Source: CAYWPG01 sp964460035 (lineage in GTDB: Bacteria; Pseudomonadota; Gammaproteobacteria; Nitrococcales; AK92). Taken from it: a stretch of 64,000 nucleotides of DNA. Numbering within the stretch: position 1 is the stretch's first letter; each line of letters starts with the position of its first letter. Of the stretch, positions 1 through 8,881 are shown one piece after another. The notes beneath the pieces were generated by a model. The model saw nothing but the letters and a program-made list of their open reading frames with translations. It was not told the DNA's origin and made no database searches. The position numbers were made by a program, and so were the translations under genes. The stretch is from assembly GCA_964460035.1 (NCBI GenBank), contig CAYWPG010000015.1, positions 1 to 64,000 on the forward strand, read 5' to 3'.

Positions 1-29
1 CGGTTCATCCCCGCGTATGCGGGGAACAC
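1..29 (-). CRISPR. Leader-proximal type I-E CRISPR repeat (array runs off left edge)
   Basis: One 29-base unit is present. On the minus strand it begins GTGTTCCCCGC and ends GCGGGGATGAACCG, with the inverted repeat CCCCGC/GCGGGG that forms the crRNA hairpin recognised by Cas6e. It closely resembles the E. coli type I-E repeat. It lies just past the end of cas2, with an AT-rich leader between, so it is the first, leader-adjacent repeat. No spacer or second repeat is visible because the array continues left of base 1. The identification rests on the repeat sequence plus the adjoining cas operon. Confidence 0.9.
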
Positions 30-130
30 ACTTCCTATATACGATTGTTTTATAAAGAGAAAAACCAACCCCTCAATGCTACCGACAGAATCGGACATTC
101 CGGGCGACCGCGATCGAGTTGTTAAAGACC
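30..130 (-). promoter_or_regulatory. CRISPR leader
   Basis: This 101-base stretch separates the cas2 stop from the first repeat. The half nearest the repeat is AT-rich, with TATAAAAC and TATATAGG-like stretches on the minus strand, unlike the GC-rich surroundings. In type I-E systems such a leader carries the array promoter and directs Cas1-Cas2 integration at the first repeat. I do not see a convincing IHF consensus. The call rests on position and composition. Confidence 0.75.
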
Positions 131-439
131 TCAGGGATCGGCTGATTCCACAGGGGCGTCTTCGATGGGGAGGAAAGAGACGAGCTTGAGGCCGTCCCAC
201 TCGACCGGGATACGGCGGTTCTTACCTACGGTAACGAAATCGAAACCCGACTCCGTATTCGTACTCCAGGCCATCACCGCATTGCCATCCTCTATCCCTT
301 CCACCACCTGCCGCCAGATCATATCTCTGACCTTCTTCGAGAGCTTGCCGACATACACCCCGGCTCTGACCTCCAGCAGCCAGACGGCCAGCCGTCCGCG
401 CAGACGCGGCGGCGCGTTCTCAAGCACGATGACCAACAT
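131..439 (-). CDS. cas2: CRISPR-associated endonuclease Cas2, type I-E
   Basis: The 102-residue protein is the structural partner of Cas1 in the spacer-integration complex. It reads MLVIVLENAPPRLRGRLA near the N-terminus, then EVRAGVYVG, MAWSTNTESGF and LVSFLP, which follow the E. coli Cas2 of the I-E class closely. I chose the ATG at 439 because homology starts there. The frame stays open upstream, but the extra 24 residues do not match Cas2. The start lies inside the end of cas1 (20-base overlap), indicating translational coupling. It is the last cas gene before the array. Confidence 0.95.
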   Translation of the reverse strand: MLVIVLENAPPRLRGRLAVWLLEVRAGVYVGKLSKKVRDMIWRQVVEGIEDGNAVMAWSTNTESGFDFVTVGKNRRIPVEWDGLKLVSFLPIEDAPVESADP

Positions 440-1331
440 CGCCGACACTCTCGGGGTTGGGCAACGCAGGTGCGACGGCATCCTCGGGCGGCGTTGGCCG
501 TTCCAGTCCACCAGCCGCCAGTACTTCCTCTATGGTCGGGATTATGCGCGCAAGCAGCTTGGTCTGGCGGAATATGTCTCGGCAGGCAAGCCTGACCCGG
601 CGTTCCGCGTCGGGTGGATCTTGCGCTGCGACCTGGAAGGCTATGGGCACGACGGTGTCGAATTTGAACAGGTCCGCAATGTCGTACACAAAAGACAAGG
701 GCTTGCCGGTATGTATGAAGCCGATGGCCGGCGCATAGCCGGCAGCCAGCACGGCGGCTTCCGTGATTCCATAAAGGCAGGCCGTTGCCGAGCTCAGGCA
801 CCGGTTCGCGGCATCGGAACTGTCCCAGTCTTCCGGGTCGTAGCTGCGTCCTTTCCACTTGATGCCATGCCGCTGTGCGAGAAGCTTATAGGTTTCGCGC
901 ACCCGCACGCCCTCTATACCTCGCAGCTGCTCGATGCTTCGGCGAGCCGGCGCGGGTTCGCCGAAGCGCAGTTCGTACATCTTGCGCACGACTCTGAGCC
1001 GGGCATCGTCGTCGAGAGCGAGCCTTGCCTGATAGAGCAGTCGATCTGCCCGCGCCCCGCCGGGCTGCCCCGCCGCATACAGCCGCACGCCCGCCTCGCC
1101 TATCCATACCAGCAGCGTGCCGACCCGTGCCGCCAGCGCCGCGGCGCGGTGAGAAATGCGCGTGCCCGGCTCGAGCATCAGGCATGCGACGCTGCCAACG
1201 GGAATATGCGTGCGCGTGCCATCCTTGTGGATCACCACGAACGCGCCATCCAGCACATCGATACGGCCATGTTCTATGAACGCGAGCGACACCCGCTCCT
1301 TCATGGCAATAGGCTTGAGAGGCGGCAGCAT
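420..1331 (-). CDS. cas1: CRISPR-associated endonuclease Cas1, type I-E
   Basis: The 303-residue Cas1 is the integrase that inserts new spacers, working with Cas2. The metal-binding residues expected from E. coli Cas1 are visible as E140 (in RGIEGVR), H207 (GFIHTGK), D217 and D220 (YDIADLFKFD). Motifs such as IPVGSVACLMLEPGTR and GEPAPARRS are almost identical to E. coli. The ATG follows directly on the cas6e stop with no gap, and the 3' end overlaps cas2. Length is normal and nothing suggests inactivation. Confidence 0.97.
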   Translation of the reverse strand: MLPPLKPIAMKERVSLAFIEHGRIDVLDGAFVVIHKDGTRTHIPVGSVACLMLEPGTRISHRAAALAARVGTLLVWIGEAGVRLYAAGQPGGARADRLLYQARLALDDDARLRVVRKMYELRFGEPAPARRSIEQLRGIEGVRVRETYKLLAQRHGIKWKGRSYDPEDWDSSDAANRCLSSATACLYGITEAAVLAAGYAPAIGFIHTGKPLSFVYDIADLFKFDTVVPIAFQVAAQDPPDAERRVRLACRDIFRQTKLLARIIPTIEEVLAAGGLERPTPPEDAVAPALPNPESVGDVGHRA

Positions 1332-2006
1332 TCAGAGCCTCCTCACCATCAGCAAACCACAGCCGAAGGCCTTAGCGGGACCGATTCCGCCGTACAGGGC
1401 CTGTAGCAAGGAGTCAGGGTCGGTCACCGTCAACACGCCGGCATAGTCAAGGGTGCTTAACCGGATGGGGGCACGATCGCGTCCCTTGTGCAGGCGATGC
1501 TGCCTATAGCCATCGATCCGCACGGCGCTTTCTTCCAGCCGAAACCCATGTTTCGCGGCGCGCTCGCTCAGCCATCGAAACCCCGCTTGCTGTACCAGCT
1601 CCTGTGAAGGGGGCAGCTGCTCCTCAGCGCCGCCGGACTTGAGCCGTGTCTTCAGATCCATCACCACGTCGTGTCGCTTTACGCGGCCGCTGTCGTCGCG
1701 CGCGGATCGCACGGGGTTCGCGCGCAACTGAAAGCCGAGCCGCTCACCCGCTCGCAACCTGGGCGTATAAGGCTTGCTCTCCACGTGCCAAATGCCCTCG
1801 CGATCCTCGGGCGGCCGCGCGGATACGATGTAGCAGGCCCGGCGCTCGCCGAACTCGTCGCGAAACAGAAAATCCCTCCGCTGCCCGGACGAGCCGTCGA
1901 ACAACCGCCAGACCAGTTGGTGGACGGCATATCTGTCCCGCAGCGCCCACCGAACCAGTTCAGCGGCGTCTATGTCCTCGCGTAGCGTCACTCTGCTGAA
2001 GTACAT
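1332..2006 (-). CDS. cas6e: CRISPR pre-crRNA endoribonuclease Cas6e (CasE)
   Basis: The 224-residue protein cuts the repeat hairpin to give mature crRNA and stays in Cascade. It begins MYFSRVTL, as CasE proteins do, and ends with the glycine-rich RNA-binding loop GGIGPAKAFGCGLL. His29, in AVHQLVW, is in the place of the catalytic histidine of the family. I chose the ATG at 2006, two bases after the cas5e stop. The frame extends 20 residues upstream inside cas5e without family similarity. It is the sixth gene of the operon. Confidence 0.94.
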   Translation of the reverse strand: MYFSRVTLREDIDAAELVRWALRDRYAVHQLVWRLFDGSSGQRRDFLFRDEFGERRACYIVSARPPEDREGIWHVESKPYTPRLRAGERLGFQLRANPVRSARDDSGRVKRHDVVMDLKTRLKSGGAEEQLPPSQELVQQAGFRWLSERAAKHGFRLEESAVRIDGYRQHRLHKGRDRAPIRLSTLDYAGVLTVTDPDSLLQALYGGIGPAKAFGCGLLMVRRL

Positions 2007-2008
2007 GC

Positions 2009-2737
2009 TTACCCTCCGCTGCGCGGCTCGCCGCGGAACTGCACTTGGCGATCGAGGAACTGCCACCGCCGGCGGCTATACGGCTGATCGCGTAAGGTGA
2101 TGGTCTGGCTGGGCAGCATGCCGGCCTGGTCGGTCTGGTCCCAGTAGTAGCCTATCCAGTCGTCCCCAGTCAGATCGTCACCCAGCAGGCTGTCATCGAA
2201 CAGCGCGGCATCGAATGCTGCGCGCAGCGAATCGGCGCGCAGCACCTGGGGCTGCAAGGGCAACGACAATGGGCAGGACTTGCGCCCCAGATAGAGCGCG
2301 AATACCGGAAATTCCAGCGCAGTCGCCAGCTCGGACAGGGAGCAAGGCGCGATGGCCGGGTCCGATATCCACACGCAGGCGCGGTGCAGCACGTCGGTCC
2401 TGTAGTCGCGGCTGGAGAGGATGGTGTTCAGCTTGCCGTCCGCCAGTTCGTCGCGGCGGGTTCGAAACGTTTTTTTGCGCTGCTGAGGCGGCACCTGGGT
2501 CGTATGGTAGTCGCGCAGCGGCACGCCGACGGCATCGGTCGCCACCGCCATGCCGTAACCGGCGGCGAAGCGGCGCTGCAAATCCTCCTCCTCACGACGA
2601 ATGCCTTTCGCGGCCGCCAGCAAGCCCAGAATCGCGGAGCGACTCGGATGGCTGCTGCTAGGACGATGCTCGCCTACGGCGACATCGCCCCATGACGCCA
2701 TCGCGCCATGCAGACGGAATAACAGATACTCAGGCAT
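2009..2737 (-). CDS. cas5e: Cascade subunit Cas5e (CasD)
   Basis: The 242-residue RAMP protein caps the 5' handle of the crRNA in Cascade. The N-terminus (YLLFRLHGAMASWG) and the following HPSRSAILGLLAAAKG are characteristic of Cas5e/CasD. It starts four bases after the cas7e stop and ends two bases before the cas6e start, so it is co-translated with its partners. Length is typical. Confidence 0.93.
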   Translation of the reverse strand: MPEYLLFRLHGAMASWGDVAVGEHRPSSSHPSRSAILGLLAAAKGIRREEEDLQRRFAAGYGMAVATDAVGVPLRDYHTTQVPPQQRKKTFRTRRDELADGKLNTILSSRDYRTDVLHRACVWISDPAIAPCSLSELATALEFPVFALYLGRKSCPLSLPLQPQVLRADSLRAAFDAALFDDSLLGDDLTGDDWIGYYWDQTDQAGMLPSQTITLRDQPYSRRRWQFLDRQVQFRGEPRSGG

Positions 2738-2741
2738 GGCC

Positions 2742-3782
2742 TTACTCCGTCGCGAAGCGGATCAGATCCTGCAGCCGCCCCTCGCCCCGCTCCGCATCGA
2801 GAACATAAGTGGCGTCAGCACAGGGCCCATAAACTTGATCCATAGCTGCTCGCTTGGACTCCAATGCCGTTATGGCCTCGGGGAGCATGCCGTCTTTTTG
2901 ACCGATCACTGGCTTGAGAAACGCGACGGACAATGAGCGAGGCTGGCGGTCGCCCTTTTCGGCCAGCACGTACGACGCATAGGCACGGGAGGCGAAGCTG
3001 TTCTGCTTGCCGCTTGGCGCGACGGTGGCCGCCGACTCCAGCAGCGCCGCCAAAGTCCGGTCGACCAGCGCCTGGTCGCCACCCAGATTCTCCCGCAGCA
3101 GTTCGCGGTTGATGCAAATGTAGAGATAGAACAGGCCGGCGGCGAACTCCGTTTCGCCAAGGTGCCCGGCGCCCAGGTCTTCCTCGCCGGAGTTGAGGTC
3201 GTCCACCGCTGTGAAGTAATCGTCTTCCACGGCCACCTTGTGCACCGTTATCGCATGAGCCACCTGCGCCGCCGCTTCCACGTTGAAAGACGGCTTGCTG
3301 GCGAGCATCCGCCCGAACAGCGCGATGTCGGCGGCGCTATGCCGCTGCCGCAGCAGATCCAGCTCCTCGGCGCCAGGGCCATCGCCGCGCTCGGCCAGCA
3401 CGCTTGTCAGAGCGTCCACTGCCTGCCGCTCTTCCGGGCTGATATGCGCGAGCTGCTTGATCGTCAGTCCATCACTTTCCAGATCGCCGAACACCTTCGC
3501 TATGTCGCCCGCCCAGGCCTTCGCTTTCGCCTCGGCCACCCCGCGCTCGCGCAGGGCATTGAAAACCTCCAGCCCAAGCCGTTTGGTGCGCGTGCCGATG
3601 TGCCCTTTCACGGCTTCGGCGAACACATCGGAGGTACGCCAGGCGCGTTTCAGGCTTTGGGAAGAAATCCGCAGCCGCTGCACACCGCCCATAACGGCCG
3701 TTTTGGGGCGGCCTAGGTCGTCGCGATTGAGGTTGGAAGGCGGATAGGAAGTCAGTAGGTGCAGCTGAAGAAAGCGGCTCAT
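2742..3782 (-). CDS. cas7e: Cascade backbone subunit Cas7e (CasC/Cse4)
   Basis: The 346-residue protein forms the six-copy crRNA-binding backbone of Cascade. The N-terminal LNRDDLGRPKTAVMGG and RISSQSLKRAWR match CasC of E. coli and are diagnostic of the family. The ATG at 3782 is chosen because AAGGAGAACAACA precedes it at good spacing. An in-frame ATG six codons upstream has no such site. About 30 bases separate it from cse2. No abnormality is visible. Confidence 0.95.
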   Translation of the reverse strand: MSRFLQLHLLTSYPPSNLNRDDLGRPKTAVMGGVQRLRISSQSLKRAWRTSDVFAEAVKGHIGTRTKRLGLEVFNALRERGVAEAKAKAWAGDIAKVFGDLESDGLTIKQLAHISPEERQAVDALTSVLAERGDGPGAEELDLLRQRHSAADIALFGRMLASKPSFNVEAAAQVAHAITVHKVAVEDDYFTAVDDLNSGEEDLGAGHLGETEFAAGLFYLYICINRELLRENLGGDQALVDRTLAALLESAATVAPSGKQNSFASRAYASYVLAEKGDRQPRSLSVAFLKPVIGQKDGMLPEAITALESKRAAMDQVYGPCADATYVLDAERGEGRLQDLIRFATE

Positions 3783-3812
3783 TGTTGTTCTCCTTATCAC
3801 GTACGGGCAAGG

Positions 3813-4319
3813 CTACTGCTCTTGCGGCGCGGTGTCGTAATAGTCGAAGGCCCAGCGGCGGCGGGTACGGTCGTTCCACCAGTATGCGGACTCAGCCAAA
3901 TCGCCCAGATTGATACGCCCGTCGAGGGAGCGAACGATGCGGCCCAGGGCCGGGAAAAGCTCTTCATGGCTCCGGTGCTTGAGCAAACGGCGAAAACGCA
4001 GGCCGCTGATGCGGGCATTTGTGCTTCCCGGCTTGGCCTGCGCCATCTGCTGCGCGACGGAGGCAGCCGGCAAGTCCTGGCGTACGAGACTCGCAAGGCC
4101 GGCGATAGCGGCCACGCCCAGCTCGTCTCTCCAGCCCAGGGGGGCCAGCACGGCATAGAGCCGGTGATAGGCAGGGATGAAAACGATCTCCGTGAGTGTC
4201 CCGCAGCGGCGCAAGGCTGCCCGCTCGCCCGGATGCTTGTCGGCCAGGTCGTTCCACCAACGCCGCACGGCCTCTTTTCTGAGTTCGCTTTGCGACTGAT
4301 TCTCGGCTGCTACGCTCAT
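3813..4319 (-). CDS. cse2: Cascade small subunit Cse2 (CasB)
   Basis: The 168-residue, mostly helical protein is the Cascade small subunit that stabilises the target strand and displaced strand, normally as a dimer. Recognisable parts are RRWWNDLA near the N-terminus and RISGLRFRRLLKHRSHEELF in the C-terminal half, a typical Cse2 signature. Its ATG overlaps the cse1 stop by four bases (ATGA). The identification rests on these motifs and on its invariable place between cse1 and cas7e. Confidence 0.92.
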   Translation of the reverse strand: MSVAAENQSQSELRKEAVRRWWNDLADKHPGERAALRRCGTLTEIVFIPAYHRLYAVLAPLGWRDELGVAAIAGLASLVRQDLPAASVAQQMAQAKPGSTNARISGLRFRRLLKHRSHEELFPALGRIVRSLDGRINLGDLAESAYWWNDRTRRRWAFDYYDTAPQEQ

Positions 4320-5953
4320 GCCGGTTCTCCTTGCGCTTCGGCCATGGCTTTTTTCTGTTTGGCTGTCGGCAGGCCCAGCCCGGTGAGGATGGTTTTGCTG
4401 CGGTTGTAGGCATCCAAGTCGCGCCGGGCATGCACTATGCGACGAGGGTCGCTATCCGCGAAGGGGCCGCTGAGCGCCCAGCGGTCGAACAACCGCAACG
4501 CCTCCTCGCGCAGACGGCCCAGCCATGCCTCGCGGATAGCCATGGCCGCCGCAGCATCGGGCAGCGCCGCTATGAGCTCCCCCAAAGCGGCGTAGAACGG
4601 CGGCTCTGTTTCCTGCCAGAAGGCGGCGGTGACGAAGGACATATCGCCGCTCTTATCCTGGGGCCGGCGGAACCAGGCTTTCTTCAGACAGTTGCGCAGG
4701 TTATTGGCCACCTCGGCGGCGGCGAATATCAGCTTCGCCACGTTATCCTCGAACAGCTGCCTCGTTTCAGGCGCGACCTGATACAGAGGCATGGTGGACT
4801 CGTACCAGCAGCGGGCCTTCATGTTGTCCATGTCGTAACCGAACGCCCATACCCGGAACTGTCCCCCAACGTCCCGCGCACGTTGTTCCCGGAATACCTG
4901 AACCACGCGCGCCGGTTCACGGCTCAACGGCTTGGCGTCCGCCTTCTGCACCATGCCCAGCCAGTGCCGATATGGCAGGCCGCCCGGTTGCGGATGCGCG
5001 GGCAAGGGCATGCCGCTCTTATCGACCAGATGCGGCGACAATGGGTGGCGCCAAGCGCCTTCGTAATTCACCCCATAGTTTCGGGTCAGATAGCCCGTGA
5101 CCGACTCCGCGCCATCGCTGCCACACACACCGCAATATCCCGGCGCTGGCTGCGCCGGCAAAAAGCGGATACGGCGCGGCATGCCCCAGTACATTTGCAG
5201 CGGATGCACGTCTTCCGGCGTGGTCACGCGACCTGTTTTGGCTTCACTGGTGCGAGTGGCGGCCAGCCACGGAAAAACGTCGGCCGGTTCGCGGCGGTCA
5301 GGGTTTCCGGCTTGCCTCTCCATCGCATCCCGCTCCAGCACGTTCAGCCAGACATTGCGCCAGAGCGTGGCTTCGAAACCCGCTTCGATACCGCGCGGAC
5401 CGGCCACCACCAGTGTGGTCAGCGGCCCGCCGCCGCGCAGCGAAGTGCGGTGTCCGACACCGCCGCCAGGAGCGTTGGTCTGCAGGCAGAATAGAGCAGC
5501 GGCAGCGCAAGCCGGACACACCGCCTCGACACCACCGCGCTTGATGAAATGGTCCAGATTATTCTTGAGCGTGTTGCCACCAGGCGCTTCTATGAGCAGC
5601 GCCGCGATTTCTTTGGGTTCGCCCTCCGTAAGGTCCCGGTCCTGCATAAACCGTGGCCCGTCGCCGAACAGCTCGAAAGCATGGGCATAGCGCTCCATGG
5701 CGTTGCGCAACACGTCCGGTGCCGGCGGCGCTTCGTAGCAATCGATCCAGGCGTCGTAATCTTCCGGCGGCAGTGCCGTCTGCAACAGGCCTATCAGGAA
5801 CTGTACCAGCGCGCCGTCGAAGTCCGCTCGCGGGCTGCTGATCGCCAGCACTGGGTCGCAGTCGTGGCCGTCGGTGAGCTGCCAGGGCGCGATCAGTGTG
5901 CGCGCGCCGCTGCGTCGGTGGATTGGAATCCAAGGATCGTGAATTAGATTCAC
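4316..5953 (-). CDS. cse1: Cascade large subunit Cse1 (CasA)
   Basis: The 545-residue large subunit recognises the PAM and recruits Cas3. The N-terminus NLIHDPWIPI is the family hallmark. Two cysteine pairs, CPAC and CGVCG, probably form a zinc site. The start codon is GTG at 5953, supported by GGGGGGAA three bases upstream. It overlaps cse2 by four bases. About 140 bases separate it from cas3, with an AT-rich candidate promoter and a dyad, so Cascade may be transcribed separately from cas3. Confidence 0.95.
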   Translation of the reverse strand: MNLIHDPWIPIHRRSGARTLIAPWQLTDGHDCDPVLAISSPRADFDGALVQFLIGLLQTALPPEDYDAWIDCYEAPPAPDVLRNAMERYAHAFELFGDGPRFMQDRDLTEGEPKEIAALLIEAPGGNTLKNNLDHFIKRGGVEAVCPACAAAALFCLQTNAPGGGVGHRTSLRGGGPLTTLVVAGPRGIEAGFEATLWRNVWLNVLERDAMERQAGNPDRREPADVFPWLAATRTSEAKTGRVTTPEDVHPLQMYWGMPRRIRFLPAQPAPGYCGVCGSDGAESVTGYLTRNYGVNYEGAWRHPLSPHLVDKSGMPLPAHPQPGGLPYRHWLGMVQKADAKPLSREPARVVQVFREQRARDVGGQFRVWAFGYDMDNMKARCWYESTMPLYQVAPETRQLFEDNVAKLIFAAAEVANNLRNCLKKAWFRRPQDKSGDMSFVTAAFWQETEPPFYAALGELIAALPDAAAAMAIREAWLGRLREEALRLFDRWALSGPFADSDPRRIVHARRDLDAYNRSKTILTGLGLPTAKQKKAMAEAQGEPA

Positions 5954-5988
5954 TGGTTCCCCCCGCAGGAATCTCTACGCTTTTTATT

Positions 5989-6042
5989 TCTTATATAAGA
6001 TTTTGATCAGAAATACGCTATATACCTTCGGTAATACCGAAG
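5989..6042 (-). promoter_or_regulatory. Candidate Cascade promoter with operator-like dyad
   Basis: The gap between cas3 and cse1 is much more AT-rich than its flanks. It contains a perfect palindrome TCTTATATAAGA at 5989-6000, which could hold a -10 element for cse1. It also contains a perfect 8-base inverted repeat around one base, CTTCGGTAATACCGAAG, at 6026-6042. The dyad is 70-90 bases before the cse1 start and has the size and symmetry of a dimeric repressor site. No -35 box is convincing. Function is inferred from position only. Confidence 0.5.
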
Positions 6043-6075
6043 CGCAGTGAATTTATCCTGCACCCCGGGGGCTAT

Positions 6076-6102
6076 AGGCGTAGCGGCGATGCCGTTACGC
6101 CT
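6076..6102. terminator. Hairpin at the cas3 3' end
   Basis: Arms AGGCGTAGCGGC and GCCGTTACGCCT pair over 12 bases with one G-U wobble around a 3-base loop. A run of five T follows on the plus strand only, so it resembles an intrinsic terminator reading rightwards. On the minus strand, the direction of cas3, no U tract follows. It overlaps the cas3 stop codon. It may block antisense transcription into cas3, or attenuate transcription between cas3 and cse1. Confidence 0.5.
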
Positions 6103-8881
6103 TTTTATTCTTCGTAGCCAATGCCTGAACCATGAGTCCTTTTTCCCGGCAATAAGCTACAGCCACTTCCCTCCCGTCCGCATTGCGCGCATGCGCTATC
6201 CATTGGCTGTTCCCGTCAGTCTCTAGCACTAGCAGCAATGTCCACTTTCCCTTATCCGGCATGGAATCCTTGGCCGCTTCCACCGCTGCCCGCTTGCCGG
6301 GATCCGAGTACTCCGCCTCCGCCGCCACTTGCGCATGCCGTACCGAAACCTCGCTGCGCTGCCAGGCGAATGGGCCGCTTGCCCAGGGCACTATCCGCCC
6401 CTCCTCCCAGCGCGCGAGCCTGATGGTCGACACCGGGTCGCCCAGCCGGGTCGGCGTAACGGTGTCGTCCCACCAGTCCAGCTCCGGCGTGGCATATCCC
6501 GCGTCTAGATCCACGCTGTTCTGACGCGCCAAGCTCGTGTGTGCGAGCGCCACTGCAGCCGTACCGAAATGCGCCTCCTGCAAGGCCTCGGGCACCTGCG
6601 CTAACGCTTCCTCGCCGTAAACGCCTTCGATCAACCGCCGCGCATCCTCAGGCATACGAAAGCCGCCCCGACTGACAAGCAAGTGGGCGGTAAGCCACAG
6701 CCGGGCATGATCGGGGTATACGTGCGCGGCACGAGGAAAGGGTGTCTTGTACCAGTCGGACTGTGCCGTCGCCGACGGCAGCGGGCCATGGATCAGTAGG
6801 CGCGCACCGCCGCGCTGGTCCTCGCCGCGATCCAGTGGGTTCCCGACGGCATCCCGGCGGTGGCGATGCAGTCGCCCTGCGCGCTGAATCAGCAGATCTA
6901 CGGGGGCGAGATCGGAAATCAGCAGATCGAAATCCAGATCCAGCGACTGCTCCACCACTTGGGTGGCTACCAGCACCTGTCCGGCACGCACGCTCGCCAG
7001 ACTGCCTTTTCCGAACAGGCCGAGCACCCGCGTTTCGATGTCCAGGCGATCCGCCAGGGCGTAGCGCGCATGAAAGAGGTGCAGGCGCTCGGAAGGAATC
7101 AGCCCCTTCAGGGCATCCCAAGCTTCCAGGGCATCCGCCACGGTATTTCGAATCCAGCACACGCACCGGCCGGCCGCGGCCGCCCGCGCGATGCTTTCGA
7201 TAACCTGCTGCGTATCGGTGAGCCACTCCACTGCCACTTCGCGCTGCACTTCCGCTCGCGTTTCCAGAGGGTGCTCGGCGACACCCGACGCGGTCACATG
7301 AGTCAGTAGCGGATAAGCTGTGCTATGCAGAGACTGCGTGTCATAGCCGGCACCGGCACAGAATGCTTCTACCAAGCCGGCACGAGTCTCGGCGGGCAGC
7401 GTCGCGGACAGCAGAAGCGCGCTGCCGCCCGCGGCGGCATGGAAGGTAAGCAGCGTGCGCAGCAATCGGTTCACGTAAGCATCGCAAGCATGCACCTCAT
7501 CCACCACCAGCACTTTGCCCAGCAGACCGAACAAACGCAGCGACTGATGACGTGAGTAAAGAATGCCCAATAGCGCCTGATCGATGGTTCCGACGCCGAC
7601 CTGCGCCAACAACGCTTTCTTACGCTGGTCCGCCAGCCACGCGGCACACTGCGCGGTGGCCGAGTCCTCTCCCCGCGAATAGCTCAGATCCTGTAGCGCC
7701 CCCGCCGGCAGTATCGACTGCCTAAACCTCTCGTCCAGATCCCGGGCCCCGTGGGCGAGCACCAGCGAAGGCTGGGTACCATCGGCGAACAAGCGACGAT
7801 AGCTGTCGGCCATGCGCTGATACATGGCGTTGGCCGTTGCCATGGTCGGTAGCGCCAGGTACGCCCCCTCTGCCGCACCGGCGCTCATCAGACGGTGGGT
7901 GAGCATAAGAGCAGCCTCTGTCTTGCCCGCGCCGGTAACATCTTCAAGAATGAACAGCTGCGGCCCAGCGGCGAGCGGGAGATCCGATACCGCCTGTTGC
8001 AAGGGCGTGGGCTGGCCGATGTAGTGGAACAGTTCCGTTATGGACTTGGCCGCCGCGGCCGGCGCCGGCAAAACGGACGCCGCCTCCAGGGCGGCTTCGG
8101 CACGCGGCAGCGCCAGCTCCCGCCAGTAATGTTGCAATGGCTGTTGCTCGGTCTCGTAGCCGAAGTAGTCCTGGTTGGAGCCTATCCAGTCGCACAGCAC
8201 AGCGAAACCCGCCAGCCACCACGACCACCTGCGCAAACGCAGGCCGAGCGCTTTCGGATCGGGTGCCAGCGGGTCCGCGCTAGCCGGCCCCAACAACGCT
8301 TCGCCGACTACCAGCAGATACTGGACTGCCGCCGATACATCCTGCGGCGAGAAGAAGTTCTCCAGCAGCAATGACGTGCCGGCGCGACTGCCACTCTTTG
8401 GGGGCTGCCCATGGTGCCCCGTCACTGCGCGCAGACAGATCTCGAAGACCTGCCGCCACTGCCGCTGCTCGCGCCGGTCGCTGCCTATCCCGAACCAGCC
8501 TAGTCTCTGTAGCTCGGGCCATAAGGCCTCGTTCCACAGCAAATAGCCCAGGCTATCGTGGCGCACCGACTCGAAACGCGTCTGCGTTCGGCCCTGAAGC
8601 ATGTGCATCAGGCCTGGCTGCAGAGCCTGGAACGTCTCGGCGAATTTGCCCAAGTCGTGAATGGCCAGCAGAAAGACCAGCAAAGGCCGCAGACGGCTCG
8701 GGTCTATGCCGATGCCCGCAGCCAGCTTAGCCAGCAGCGAAGGATGACGGGCAAGCAGCTGCTGCCCTACGGCCGCCACATCCAAACTGTGGTAAACGAG
8801 CAAGTGATAAGGACGCGCGCTATCCGTCTCTTGCGGGCGCGCTTTTCCCCAGTAACTATACATGCCGGCAGATGTTGTCAT
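6095..8881 (-). CDS. cas3: CRISPR-associated helicase/nuclease Cas3, type I-E
   Basis: The 928-residue effector nuclease is recruited by Cascade and degrades DNA. The N-terminal HD nuclease domain shows YHSLD (residues 30-34) and the HD pair H75-D76 in AIHDLGKF. The helicase part has the Walker A GAGKT near residue 318 and the DEVH box near 462. The C-terminal helicase lobe shows VVEQSLDLDFDLLISD and QRAGRLHRH. The usual start would be the ATG at 8881 (weak AAAGAAG upstream) or at 8863, where homology (MYSYWGKA) begins. It is the first gene of the operon and complete. Confidence 0.95.
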   Translation of the reverse strand: MTTSAGMYSYWGKARPQETDSARPYHLLVYHSLDVAAVGQQLLARHPSLLAKLAAGIGIDPSRLRPLLVFLLAIHDLGKFAETFQALQPGLMHMLQGRTQTRFESVRHDSLGYLLWNEALWPELQRLGWFGIGSDRREQRQWRQVFEICLRAVTGHHGQPPKSGSRAGTSLLLENFFSPQDVSAAVQYLLVVGEALLGPASADPLAPDPKALGLRLRRWSWWLAGFAVLCDWIGSNQDYFGYETEQQPLQHYWRELALPRAEAALEAASVLPAPAAAAKSITELFHYIGQPTPLQQAVSDLPLAAGPQLFILEDVTGAGKTEAALMLTHRLMSAGAAEGAYLALPTMATANAMYQRMADSYRRLFADGTQPSLVLAHGARDLDERFRQSILPAGALQDLSYSRGEDSATAQCAAWLADQRKKALLAQVGVGTIDQALLGILYSRHQSLRLFGLLGKVLVVDEVHACDAYVNRLLRTLLTFHAAAGGSALLLSATLPAETRAGLVEAFCAGAGYDTQSLHSTAYPLLTHVTASGVAEHPLETRAEVQREVAVEWLTDTQQVIESIARAAAAGRCVCWIRNTVADALEAWDALKGLIPSERLHLFHARYALADRLDIETRVLGLFGKGSLASVRAGQVLVATQVVEQSLDLDFDLLISDLAPVDLLIQRAGRLHRHRRDAVGNPLDRGEDQRGGARLLIHGPLPSATAQSDWYKTPFPRAAHVYPDHARLWLTAHLLVSRGGFRMPEDARRLIEGVYGEEALAQVPEALQEAHFGTAAVALAHTSLARQNSVDLDAGYATPELDWWDDTVTPTRLGDPVSTIRLARWEEGRIVPWASGPFAWQRSEVSVRHAQVAAEAEYSDPGKRAAVEAAKDSMPDKGKWTLLLVLETDGNSQWIAHARNADGREVAVAYCREKGLMVQALATKNKKA

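Noticed and set aside
165..1406. 413-codon plus-strand frame opposite cas1-cas2
   Set aside because: It is antisense to two well-conserved genes and its translation shows no domain; long antisense frames are common in GC-rich DNA.
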